DNA from: an uncultured Elusimicrobia bacterium
Lineage (GTDB): Bacteria > Elusimicrobiota > Elusimicrobia > Elusimicrobiales > UBA9959
Reading direction: 5' to 3'
NCBI GenBank assembly: GCA_903917735.1
Contig: CAIXBR010000041.1
Location: forward strand, 1 to 58,237
Length of the DNA: 58,237 nt
The stretch's first letter is position 1. The number at the start of each line of letters is the position of its first letter. Shown here in pieces: positions 20,918 to 28,973 of the stretch. A model generated the notes under the pieces. That model was not told the DNA's origin and did not search any database. It worked only from the letters and a program-made list of their open reading frames with translations. The position numbers were made by a program, and so were the translations under genes.

Positions 20918-21547
20918 ATGGCCTTATTGGATGTGCCGTCCACGAAATCGGCGCTGCTGGCGCTGCGGCGCCAGCTGGACTTCGCCGAGGAAGGCTACGG
21001 TCTGTTGGAGCAGAAACGCGAACTGCTGCTGCTTGAGCTGCAGGCCCGCCGCGCCCGCGCCGCGCCGGCCCGCCGCGCCGCCGAGGAAACCCTATTACGC
21101 GCTTTCGCCGCGCTGAGGACCGCCCTGCTGGACGCCGGCTCCGGGGCGCTGGACCGGGCCGCCCTCGGCGCCGCCGCGGCGCACAACGCGGAAATAAAAG
21201 AGCGCCGGCTGATGGGAGTGAGGACGCCCGAGGTCTCCGCCCCGGCGCAAACACCCGGAGCGGTCTTCGGGCCGGGCGGCACTCCGGCCTCCGCGGACGA
21301 AGCGCGCCGCTCTTTTGCGGGAATTCTGCCGCAGCTGGCCGCCCTGGCCGGGCTTGAAACCTCCGTGCTCCGTCTCGGCAGGGAGCTTAAGAAAACCCAG
21401 CGCCGCTGCAACGCGCTTTCAAAAAAAGTCATACCCGACTGCCGCGAAACCATAACCTTTCTCGGCGGCGCGCTTGAAGAGCGCGAGCGGGAAGCCTATG
21501 TGACGCTTAAGATGGTCAGGAACAGGCTGAGGGCGAAGCGGGAATAA
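20918..21547 (+). CDS. ntpD: V/A-type ATPase subunit D
   Basis: This 209-residue central rotor subunit has the N-terminal signature PSTKSALLALRRQLDFAEEGY and two long helices (about residues 10-75 and 130-205) that form the shaft inside the head. It directly follows the ntpB stop. It is the last gene of the operon and meets the next, opposite-strand gene tail to tail with no spacer, so no separate terminator is visible. Confidence 0.92.
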   Translation: MALLDVPSTKSALLALRRQLDFAEEGYGLLEQKRELLLLELQARRARAAPARRAAEETLLRAFAALRTALLDAGSGALDRAALGAAAAHNAEIKERRLMGVRTPEVSAPAQTPGAVFGPGGTPASADEARRSFAGILPQLAALAGLETSVLRLGRELKKTQRRCNALSKKVIPDCRETITFLGGALEEREREAYVTLKMVRNRLRAKRE

Positions 21548-22255
21548 TTATTTGCGCGCGGTGTGCACGGCGACCGCGCCAGGACAGAGTATCTTGTATG
21601 AAGAGTCTGTTAGACCGGCTTCGGACAGCAGTTCCGAGAATTCTTTGGCTCCGTAGAAAGTCAGGATCGTGTTTTTCAGGAAAGAATACTGCGGACGGCT
21701 TTTCGGCGAGAGCAGGTTCAGCGTGCCTATGGCTGATTTTACGTAAAGAGCCATCAGGAGCCGCAGTGCCGGATTCGGGGGGCGGGTGGTCTCAAGGTTC
21801 AGGAAGGTCCCTCCCGGTTTCAGCACCCGCCGGAATTCGCGCAGGGCGGCCAGCATTTTCTCCCTGTCCAGGTTCAGGTTCCTCGCGGCGAAAGAGAGGG
21901 TTACCAGGTCGAAGCTGCCGTCGGGAAAAGGCAGCTCTTTGGCTTCGGCCGGGACAAAGGCCGCATCAGGGGTCTTGTCCTTGGCGGCCGAGAGCATGGC
22001 CGCGCTGAGGTCCGCGCCGGCAAGCTTCAGCCCGGGGCCGAAGGCTCCGCGCAGCGCGCGCAGGAAGTCCCCGGTGCCGCAGGCTACGTCCAGCGCGGCG
22101 GCCGCGCCGGGAGCGGAATCTTTTGCCATAGCCGAGGCCCTGGCGCGCCAATAGCTGTCAAGGCCGAAGGTCAGCAGGGAATTTGCGGTTTCATAAAAAA
22201 GGTAAATGCCGTCATAAAACCCGGCTATCGCTAGCTCGGAAGTTTTAGACGGCAT
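21548..22255 (-). CDS. ubiE: UbiE/MenG-type quinone methyltransferase
   Basis: This 235-residue class I S-adenosylmethionine methyltransferase has motif I LDVACGTGDF (about residues 55-64), motif II in GADLS and the UbiE-like segment LVTLSFAARNL. The C-terminal pattern with YSFLKNTI also fits the family that methylates demethylmenaquinone or the ubiquinone precursor. The N-terminal FYDGIYLFYETAN resembles the conserved start of UbiE. No other quinone gene is nearby, so the precise substrate is inferred. It ends exactly where ntpD ends on the other strand. Confidence 0.82.
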   Translation of the reverse strand: MPSKTSELAIAGFYDGIYLFYETANSLLTFGLDSYWRARASAMAKDSAPGAAAALDVACGTGDFLRALRGAFGPGLKLAGADLSAAMLSAAKDKTPDAAFVPAEAKELPFPDGSFDLVTLSFAARNLNLDREKMLAALREFRRVLKPGGTFLNLETTRPPNPALRLLMALYVKSAIGTLNLLSPKSRPQYSFLKNTILTFYGAKEFSELLSEAGLTDSSYKILCPGAVAVHTARK

Positions 22256-22279
22256 TTCAGGCGCGGCAGCGAAGAAAAA

Positions 22280-22456
22280 CTATTTCTTTTCTTCGGTCTT
22301 GTTATCGTTCTCGGCCACGAATTTCTTCACCTCTTCAAAACCTTCGATTATGAGGCGGGCTTTCGAGAGGCCGAAGGAGAACGGGTACTTGTCGTTCTCG
22401 TTCCTCTTGAGTATGAGTACCGGCTGGCCCTTGTATTCGGTTCTTTCAACTATCAT
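22280..22456 (-). CDS. Small conserved-looking protein of unknown function
   Basis: This 58-residue protein begins MIVERTEYKGQPVLILKRN. The start at 22456 is set by a good Shine-Dalgarno sequence, GGAGG eight bases upstream; a longer frame from 22501 lacks one. The sequence has a short beta-strand-like half (ERTEYKGQPVLIL) followed by a helix and a charged Lys/Glu-rich tail. There is no signal peptide or membrane segment. I do not recognise a family. It lies 24 bases upstream of ubiE on the same strand and could be co-transcribed with it. Confidence 0.6.
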   Translation of the reverse strand: MIVERTEYKGQPVLILKRNENDKYPFSFGLSKARLIIEGFEEVKKFVAENDNKTEEKK

Positions 22457-22634
22457 GATTGCGTCCTCCACAGTCTTGGCCGTCTTATGGGCATGGCCCA
22501 TGTCTCGGCGCTTGCCCCCTTGGGGCGCTCTTACGCCCTAATCTTACCACAAAGAAAGCCCGTAATTCAATAATAATATTTATACATATTATATTTCAGT
22601 TGCCGGGTGAAGTTTTTTTTGTTAAATTTCAAGT

Positions 22635-23132
22635 ATGTCAAAAAAAGAACTTTTTTGGACTTTGCTGATAAAAGCCGTAAAGACGTTGGTGGTCCTGTTC
22701 ACGCTGTTCTCCATCGGCTTTTTCGTGGAAAGCCTCCCTTTCGCGCAGTCGCTGCCTTTTCTCAGCCGCAAACTGCCGGTGAGCGTGTTCCTTAACGCCG
22801 TGGTCTCGCTGCTGGCTATGATCCTCTTTGTGAAATTCGGTTCGGAGGCTTCCCCTTCCGTGGACGGACTGCTTGACTTTGTCCCGAAGGCGGGAGAGCT
22901 GGCCTGTAACATAGTGAAGATCCTGACGCTTCTTTTCGCTTACTACGCCTTCCAGAGTGCGGTGTTCCCGTTCATCTCCGACTTTGAATGGATATATCAG
23001 TCGGTATTCCTGGGTTTTACATTATTTTTCCTGGTCAGGGCCGGGCTGCAGGTTTATCACGCCAGCGAGGAGATAAGCAAATACCTGGTGGGGGCGCTGC
23101 GCCCGTACAGATCGGAAGCGCCTAAAGCGTAA
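22635..23132 (+). CDS. Four-helix membrane protein of unknown function
   Basis: This 165-residue protein has about four hydrophobic helices (roughly residues 12-32, 48-66, 88-110 and 120-142) and a polar C-terminal tail. I recognise no catalytic motif. It is divergent from the small gene at 22456; the AT-rich gap 22540-22630 probably holds promoters for both. No strong Shine-Dalgarno sequence precedes the start. It converges on the oxidoreductase gene with a seven-base gap. Confidence 0.6.
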   Translation: MSKKELFWTLLIKAVKTLVVLFTLFSIGFFVESLPFAQSLPFLSRKLPVSVFLNAVVSLLAMILFVKFGSEASPSVDGLLDFVPKAGELACNIVKILTLLFAYYAFQSAVFPFISDFEWIYQSVFLGFTLFFLVRAGLQVYHASEEISKYLVGALRPYRSEAPKA

Positions 23133-23139
23133 GAGGCGG

Positions 23140-24111
23140 TCAGAGCGGTACGGCCGCGGAATTGACGCCCGCCGAATACAGGGCGTTCCTCAGAAGTTTC
23201 ACGCAGTAGCGCGAATTGCGCAGGCCGGAGCCGCGCGGAAGTTCCTTTGCTATCTCTTTCCTGAAATTTTCCAGTTCCGCCGCGTTCCAGTCCGCCCGCT
23301 GCTGAAAGCCGGACAGGCCGCGTTTCAGTTCCACCGTTTCCGGCAGCAGGTCCTTGATGTTCAGGCGCAGGGTTTTATCGTCGAGCTCCAGGCGTCCCTT
23401 GTCTCCGTGCGCCGCTACGCGCAGCAGCGGCGCGTGGCAGCCGCAGGCCAGGCGCACGAAGCCGTCCGCGCCGCCGAAGTGCACCTGGAAAGCCGCTGTT
23501 CCGTCCGCGGACGGGGCGTCCGCGGGTTTGGGCGAGAGCCTGGCCGCCAGGGCCAGCGGGGGGCGCCTTGCCACCGCCAGCAGCATCGCGAAGGCGCGCC
23601 AGCCGAACGCCGCGGTAACCCCGCCCGCCGGAACCGGCCCCCGCTCCAGGACCTGGACCTCCGCGTAATTCAGCGTCCCCAGAAGTCCGCCGGTCAGGGC
23701 CTTCTCCACGGTCAGCCAGGCAGCCGAGCGCTCCCAGGGCTGCAGGGAAAAAAGGACCAGCTCGTTCTTATCCGCCTCGGCGCGCAGCGCCTCGAATTCC
23801 GCGGTGGAAAAACAGAAAGGCGTTTCGCAGGCGACATGCAGCCTATTCTCCAGCGCGCGCAGCGCGGTCTTGCAGCGTTTTCCCGCCGGGACGCGCACCA
23901 CGGCGAAGTCCAGGCTCCCGCATTTAGAGAGGAAGTCTTCCAGGCCGCGGTAAAGCGCGGCCCCGGGCAGAAGGCGGCCGGCTTCCGCCAGCAGGGCGGG
24001 ATCTTCCTCGCAGACGGCCGAGACCGCGAGTTCCGTCCCCGGCCGGCTGAAGACCGGCAGCAGCGAACCCGCCGCGTCATCCGCAAAACCTATTATCGCG
24101 CCTTTGAGCAT
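23140..24111 (-). CDS. Gfo/Idh/MocA-family oxidoreductase-like protein, probably inactive
   Basis: This 323-residue protein has an N-terminal Rossmann fold (MLKGAIIGFADDAAGSLLP) and the two-domain layout of glucose-fructose oxidoreductase-like enzymes. The usual nucleotide motif GxGxxG is degraded to GFADDA. The usual EKP catalytic motif reads CETPF, so the catalytic Lys is missing. It may bind a sugar nucleotide or act as a scaffold rather than as a dehydrogenase. The start at 24111 aligns with the family start; an upstream ORF extension to 24234 adds unrelated residues. Confidence 0.68.
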   Translation of the reverse strand: MLKGAIIGFADDAAGSLLPVFSRPGTELAVSAVCEEDPALLAEAGRLLPGAALYRGLEDFLSKCGSLDFAVVRVPAGKRCKTALRALENRLHVACETPFCFSTAEFEALRAEADKNELVLFSLQPWERSAAWLTVEKALTGGLLGTLNYAEVQVLERGPVPAGGVTAAFGWRAFAMLLAVARRPPLALAARLSPKPADAPSADGTAAFQVHFGGADGFVRLACGCHAPLLRVAAHGDKGRLELDDKTLRLNIKDLLPETVELKRGLSGFQQRADWNAAELENFRKEIAKELPRGSGLRNSRYCVKLLRNALYSAGVNSAAVPL

Positions 24112-24263
24112 GCGGATATTTAAGCAAATAGGGCGCCCGCTGAAATACGGGGTCTGTTGCGGTAAGCCACGGGCTGCGGCCCAGAAGCGGAAAAAACAGC
24201 CCCCTTCTGTCTGCGGCTTAATGCCTTCCCACAAAGTTGCTATTAACCTGTAATAATTTTTAA

Positions 24264-24269
24264 TATAAT
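24264..24269 (+). promoter_or_regulatory. Candidate -10 box for the pil operon
   Basis: A consensus TATAAT lies in the AT-rich part of the divergent gap before pilM. The -35 partner is poor (TATTAA at 17 bp), so the call is tentative. Confidence 0.35.
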
Positions 24270-24352
24270 TGTTCTATATTGTGAAAGCCGCGCGTTTTGC
24301 GCGGCGCGAGGGACGGTTAAGTCCCGGGTATCGCAGGGGTTTTAAAAATTTG

Positions 24353-25462
24353 ATGCTTTCAAATATTTCAAAAATGCTGTTCCCGCCTAAAGACGTGATA
24401 GGCATAGACATAGGTAATTACTCCGTGAAGCTGGTCTGCCTGACCGAGGAGAAAAAGGTGGTCAGGCTTAAGGACTGGGGCTACATACCGCTTTCCATAA
24501 AGGCGGACACCACGCCCGAAGAGAAAAAGAGCATAATTTCCGAGGAGATAAAGACCTACCTGAAGAAAAAGGGGATACAGACCCGCTACGCCGCCACCGC
24601 CATCTCGGGGAACTCCGTGATAGTGCGCTACGTAAAGCTTCCCAAACTTTCCAAAAAGGGGCTGGCCATGACGATAAGCGTTGAGGCCGAACCTTTCATC
24701 CCGTTCGATATAAAAGACGTAAACCTCACCTACTATATCCTGAACGACACCTCCGACGAAGGCGAGCCCAAGATGGATACCGTGCTGGTGGCCGCCAAGC
24801 GCGACGCGGTGCAGGACAAGATAGATATCCTGACCGGGGCCGGCCTGGAGCCGCTTATTATAGACGTGGACTCTTTCGCGCTGGAGACGCTCTATGAGAG
24901 AATAGCGCCGAAGGGCGATACCAATTCGGTGCTGCTGCTGAATATCGGCCAGAAGGTCACGAACCTTTCAATAATTTCCCAGGGCGTAACGCGCGTAGTC
25001 CGGGATATTTTTATCGCCGGCACTACGTTCGACAAGGCCATAGCAAAGGCGCTGAAATCCGACTTGGCCGCCGCCGCCGCCGCCAAAAAGAACAGGGTCC
25101 TGCTGGTTTCCGACGAGGACAAGGAAGCCGTCATAGCGGATTTCGACCGCGAGGGGATAGCCGTTTCCAAGGCTGCTTCGGGCGTGCTGAGGGACCTTTA
25201 CACCGAGGTATCCCGCTCTATAGATTTTTATCTCTCGCAGGGCGTGGAACATTCTATCTCTAAAATAATAATCTCGGGAGGGATGTCCAACCTCGGGAAC
25301 ATAACAAAGTTCCTTTCCGCCGAGTTCAAGGTGCCCGTGGAGATCGCCAACCCGCTCTCCTTTCTCCCCGAAGCGCCCAATAACATGCCTAAGGACGTGC
25401 TGCCGGCGCTGGCCGTGGCCGCGGGGCTCGCCCTGCGGAAAATAAAGGACTGGGAAGAATGA
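24353..25462 (+). CDS. pilM: Type IV pilus assembly protein PilM
   Basis: This 369-residue protein has the actin-like ATPase fold, with VIGIDIGNYSVKLVCL at the start (phosphate-1 loop) and the later IIISGGMSNLGN (adenosine motif). The middle contains VTNLSIISQGVTRVVRDI, typical of PilM. PilM is cytoplasmic and binds the N-terminus of PilN below the inner-membrane platform. An in-frame extension to 24269 exists, but the ATG at 24353 gives normal length. It overlaps pilN by four bases (ATGA). Confidence 0.92.
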   Translation: MLSNISKMLFPPKDVIGIDIGNYSVKLVCLTEEKKVVRLKDWGYIPLSIKADTTPEEKKSIISEEIKTYLKKKGIQTRYAATAISGNSVIVRYVKLPKLSKKGLAMTISVEAEPFIPFDIKDVNLTYYILNDTSDEGEPKMDTVLVAAKRDAVQDKIDILTGAGLEPLIIDVDSFALETLYERIAPKGDTNSVLLLNIGQKVTNLSIISQGVTRVVRDIFIAGTTFDKAIAKALKSDLAAAAAAKKNRVLLVSDEDKEAVIADFDREGIAVSKAASGVLRDLYTEVSRSIDFYLSQGVEHSISKIIISGGMSNLGNITKFLSAEFKVPVEIANPLSFLPEAPNNMPKDVLPALAVAAGLALRKIKDWEE

Positions 25463-26013
25463 TAAAGATAAACCTCATTCCCCCCGAATATATCGAGCGG
25501 ATAAACCGCAAGACCCTCATCGCCAAGGTGGTGCTGGCCGCAGCGGTAGTGGTAATTTCCATCGTGATGGTCTCCGTCTGGTATATAACCCGATCCAGGA
25601 GAATAGAGTCGGCGCTGGCGCAGCGCACGGAGGAGCTGAAGGTGCTGCAGGGGGACGTGGACAAGGTGAAGGCCATTGAGGCCCAGATCTCTGAGGTGCA
25701 GCGCTATCTGGATTCCATCAACAGCATAAACAAGGGCCGCTTCATCTACACGCATTTCTTGCAGGACCTTGTGAGCGACCTGCCGGCCACCATCTGGTTC
25801 ACCAGCGTCAATACCACGCTGGACAAGAGCGGCGCCGTAAAAGTGAACCTGGCGGTCAACTCCAATTCGGCTTACGACCTGGCCTACTGGATAAATTCCC
25901 TGGAGACTTCCGGGCCTTACTCCGGGGTCGGCATGGGCGGCATCTCCGTTTCAGAGGCCGATTCTATAAAAAAATTCACCGTCCCGATAGTTGTGACGTA
26001 CGTCTACAAGTAA
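25459..26013 (+). CDS. pilN: Type IV pilus assembly protein PilN
   Basis: This 184-residue protein has the diagnostic N-terminal INLIPPEYIER motif that binds PilM. One transmembrane helix follows (about residues 22-42), then a coiled-coil segment and a periplasmic ferredoxin-like domain. It forms the inner-membrane alignment complex with PilO. The gene overlaps pilM and lies four bases before pilO. Confidence 0.9.
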   Translation: MIKINLIPPEYIERINRKTLIAKVVLAAAVVVISIVMVSVWYITRSRRIESALAQRTEELKVLQGDVDKVKAIEAQISEVQRYLDSINSINKGRFIYTHFLQDLVSDLPATIWFTSVNTTLDKSGAVKVNLAVNSNSAYDLAYWINSLETSGPYSGVGMGGISVSEADSIKKFTVPIVVTYVYK

Positions 26014-26017
26014 AAGT

Positions 26018-26569
26018 ATGAAGAAAATACAGCTTACCAAGGAACAGATGGGGCAGGTCGTCGCCGGAGTGCTTTTCGGCAGCCTGTTCGTTTACGCCTA
26101 TCTGAATTATTTCTGGCTGCCTACCGCCAAAAAAATAACCGATAACACGAACATGGTGGCCTCCATAGAGACGGATATCGGCAAGGCAAAGATGCAGAAG
26201 GCCAAATACAAGGACCTTGAGGTGAAACTGGCCTCCCTTAAAGAGGACAAGGAAGCCGCCCAGAAAAAACTTCCCAGGGAGCGCAAGCTGCCGGACCTCC
26301 TGCGCACCATAACCTTGCTCAGCAAAAGGTACCACGTGAGCATCACGGCCATTACCCCCTCGGGCAGCGCCCCGGTGGACTATTTCACCAAAGTGACGTA
26401 CATCATAAATATGAAGGGCAATTATCACAACGTGGGGAGGTTCCTTACTGCCCTCGGCCTGGAAGAGCGGATCATGACTTCCGAGAACCTTACCATGTCC
26501 GCTACCAACGCCCCGGACGCTTCCGTGAGCGCCTCTTTTATTCTGGCCGCTTATCAGTATAACGGATAA
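26018..26569 (+). CDS. pilO: Type IV pilus assembly protein PilO
   Basis: This 183-residue protein has a short cytoplasmic start, one membrane helix (about residues 11-30), a coiled coil (about 40-85) and a C-terminal periplasmic domain. The layout and the position after pilN identify it as PilO, the PilN partner. The segment PRERKLPDLLRTI is typical of the family. Confidence 0.88.
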   Translation: MKKIQLTKEQMGQVVAGVLFGSLFVYAYLNYFWLPTAKKITDNTNMVASIETDIGKAKMQKAKYKDLEVKLASLKEDKEAAQKKLPRERKLPDLLRTITLLSKRYHVSITAITPSGSAPVDYFTKVTYIINMKGNYHNVGRFLTALGLEERIMTSENLTMSATNAPDASVSASFILAAYQYNG

Positions 26570-26573
26570 ATTT

Positions 26574-27062
26574 ATGCGTTTCATCATAACCGCGGTCTTT
26601 GTTCTGCTCCCGGCCGCGGCTGCGGCCCAAGTGGCGGTGTCTACGCCCATGGCCACGGTTGAACAGGCGTACAACCCCGTAAATCTGCGGGACCCTCTGC
26701 TTCCGGCCACCGTTTTCGCGGACCAGAAAGGTCCGGACCAGACCTCCAATGAGGCGCCGGGCGCGGCCTCCGGTTCGCCCTCAGGTTCTCCCTCGGTAAA
26801 GAAGACAACTTTTACGGTTTACGGCCTTACTCTGACCGGCATATTCGAGGATTCGTCCGGGCGCCAGGCCCTGCTGCGCGACTCCGCCACCGGCGCGCTT
26901 TACACCCTTAAGGCCGGCCGTCTTATCGATTCCAAGAAGAAAGCTGTTCCCGGGGTTTCAGGGGTGGTCAAGGGGAAACAGGTGGTACTGATGACCGTGG
27001 ATAAAAAGGTTCACCAGCTTAACCTGCACGAGAAGGAAGATCTGCGGCTATCGGAGAAATAA
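26574..27062 (+). CDS. pilP: Type IV pilus assembly protein PilP-like
   Basis: This 162-residue protein has a signal peptide (about residues 1-19) but no lipobox cysteine, unlike many PilP proteins. A Pro/Ser/Gly-rich linker (about 58-80) leads to a small beta domain with the pattern LTLTGIFEDSSGRQALL. PilP links the PilNO inner-membrane complex to the secretin. The gene lies between pilO and pilQ with gaps of four and three bases, which supports the assignment. The absence of the lipid anchor is the odd point. Confidence 0.82.
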   Translation: MRFIITAVFVLLPAAAAAQVAVSTPMATVEQAYNPVNLRDPLLPATVFADQKGPDQTSNEAPGAASGSPSGSPSVKKTTFTVYGLTLTGIFEDSSGRQALLRDSATGALYTLKAGRLIDSKKKAVPGVSGVVKGKQVVLMTVDKKVHQLNLHEKEDLRLSEK

Positions 27063-27065
27063 AAA

Positions 27066-28904
27066 ATGAAAAAAATCATCGCATTCGCCGTTACGGCGCT
27101 GCTGCTGGGGCCCAATCCCGCGCTGGTGCTGGCCGTGGAGAATGCCACGGTGCAGTCGGTGCGGGTTTCGGCGGACAGCGTTTATATCGCTACCGACAAG
27201 CCCGTGGAGTATAAAGCTTTCACCATGGAGAACCCTCCCAAGCTGGTCCTTGAGTTGATGGATGCCAAGATGAAAACGCTTCAGGAGATCCCGGTCAACG
27301 GCGCGGCTCTCCGCAGGGTCCGCACAGGCCAGTTCAAAACAAGCCCGGTCAGCATTTCCCGCATTGTGTTGGACCTTACAACGAAGACCGTCTACCAGAT
27401 AACGCGCAAGGGGACCGAACTGGTGGTCATGCTGGGCGCGCGCCCGGCGGCCCCGGCCATCCCTGCCGTTAAGGACACCCCCGCCGATACGCCCGCGGGA
27501 GTTACGGTCATAGTTCCCGAAGGGGCGGCTTCGAAACCCGTGGAAATGACGCTGGAGGCAGCGCCCATAAAGCCCGCCAATCTGAACAGGGAAAGTTCTC
27601 CCGTCCCGGTCGTCCGCAAGACCCGCCCGAGTTCCTCTTCGTCCCGCAATATAATGGACACCCTGTCGCACGAGCCCATAACCATCGACTACAGCGAGGC
27701 CGAGGTGCGCGAGGTGCTGGATATGCTGGCCGCCAAGGCCGGCATCAATATCATCTACGGCGACGACGTGACCGGCACTGTGACCATAAGCCTTTCCAAG
27801 GTGCCTTTCGACGAGGTTTTTAAGACGCTGCTCAACGTTAAAGGGCTTGCCGCCCAGCAGGCCGGCGACAATATATTGCGCATAGCCGCGCCCGCCATGT
27901 TCATGGCGGAGCAGAAAAAAGCCTTACCCCAGACCAGGGTTTTCTTCCTTAACTATTCCAAAGCCGCCGATATTAAGCTGCAGGTGGACTCGGTGGCCGC
28001 CGCCGAGGGCAGGACCGCCAAGTGCACAAATGACGACAACAATAACGCGCTGATAGTTACGGACACCGCTCTCGGGCTTGAAGCTACGGAGCGCCTGATA
28101 CACAGCCTGGACCGCGTGCCGCAGCAGGTGCTTATCGAAGCCAAACTGGTGGAGGTAACGTTGGAAGATGAGATGGATTACGGCATAAGCTGGTCCGAGT
28201 ACGGCCACAGCAACGGTACTTATACCGGCGCGGGGACGACTGTCGCGGGGGCCCAGGCTTTGGGCGGGAAGTACATCCCTAATTCCGCCATGGTGGCTGT
28301 AGGCGCAGGCGGCACCGGAGTCTCACTCCCCTCCGATAAGACCTTCGGCGCCTTCCGCCTTGGTAAAATAGCTTCCAATTACATGATCGACGCCACGATA
28401 ACCGCCGCCGCGAAAAAAGGCAAAGCCAAGGTCCTTTCCGATCCGAAGGTGGCTACTCTCAACAACAAAGAAGCCAATATAAATATAACCGATCAGACGC
28501 CCTATAACCAGCAGACGGTTACCGTCGGTGTCAGCGGACCCACCACTTCTGATAGCTGGCAGAACATTACCACAGGGATAACTCTTAAGGTGACTCCGAC
28601 AATAAATTCTGACGGACGTATTACCATGCATGTCATTCCTTCGGTAATCCAGCTTTCGGGCACCCCGACGGGCAATGGTCCTCCCGCCACCGCCACCAGG
28701 AACACCGACACCAACGTGATAGTGAAGAACGGAGAGACCATCGTTATAGGCGGTCTTATACACGATTCCGAGTCTAATTATGTCTATAAAGTGCCTTTGC
28801 TTGGGGATATTCCTCTGCTGGGCTATCTCTTTAAGAAGAAGTCTGTGTCGCGCAGCAGGGTGGAACTCCTGATATTCGTTACTCCTAAGATAATCGAGGA
28901 TTAA
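27066..28904 (+). CDS. pilQ: Type IV pilus secretin PilQ
   Basis: This 612-residue protein has a signal peptide (about residues 1-23) and an AMIN domain (about 25-125) for peptidoglycan binding. An N0/STN-like domain (about 205-275, ITIDYSEAEVREVLDMLAAK) and an N1 domain follow. The C-terminal secretin domain (about 360-612) ends with VPLLGDIPLLGYLFKK and LLIFVTPKIIE, both family signatures. It forms the outer-membrane pore for the pilus fibre, which shows that the cell has an outer membrane. A Pro/Ala-rich linker lies between AMIN and N0. Confidence 0.94.
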   Translation: MKKIIAFAVTALLLGPNPALVLAVENATVQSVRVSADSVYIATDKPVEYKAFTMENPPKLVLELMDAKMKTLQEIPVNGAALRRVRTGQFKTSPVSISRIVLDLTTKTVYQITRKGTELVVMLGARPAAPAIPAVKDTPADTPAGVTVIVPEGAASKPVEMTLEAAPIKPANLNRESSPVPVVRKTRPSSSSSRNIMDTLSHEPITIDYSEAEVREVLDMLAAKAGINIIYGDDVTGTVTISLSKVPFDEVFKTLLNVKGLAAQQAGDNILRIAAPAMFMAEQKKALPQTRVFFLNYSKAADIKLQVDSVAAAEGRTAKCTNDDNNNALIVTDTALGLEATERLIHSLDRVPQQVLIEAKLVEVTLEDEMDYGISWSEYGHSNGTYTGAGTTVAGAQALGGKYIPNSAMVAVGAGGTGVSLPSDKTFGAFRLGKIASNYMIDATITAAAKKGKAKVLSDPKVATLNNKEANINITDQTPYNQQTVTVGVSGPTTSDSWQNITTGITLKVTPTINSDGRITMHVIPSVIQLSGTPTGNGPPATATRNTDTNVIVKNGETIVIGGLIHDSESNYVYKVPLLGDIPLLGYLFKKKSVSRSRVELLIFVTPKIIED

Positions 28905-28925
28905 CGGCGGCGCGCGGTTGCTTGA

Positions 28926-28964
28926 AAAGGACCAGGGATAATACGCGCCTGGTCCTTTGTTTTA
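28926..28964 (+). terminator. Intrinsic terminator after pilQ
   Basis: AAAGGACCAG (28926-28935) and CTGGTCCTTT (28949-28958) form a 10-bp stem with a 13-base loop, followed by GTTTTA. It separates the pil operon from the next gene, which starts at 28974. Confidence 0.85.
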
Positions 28965-28973
28965 GCTTTTCAA

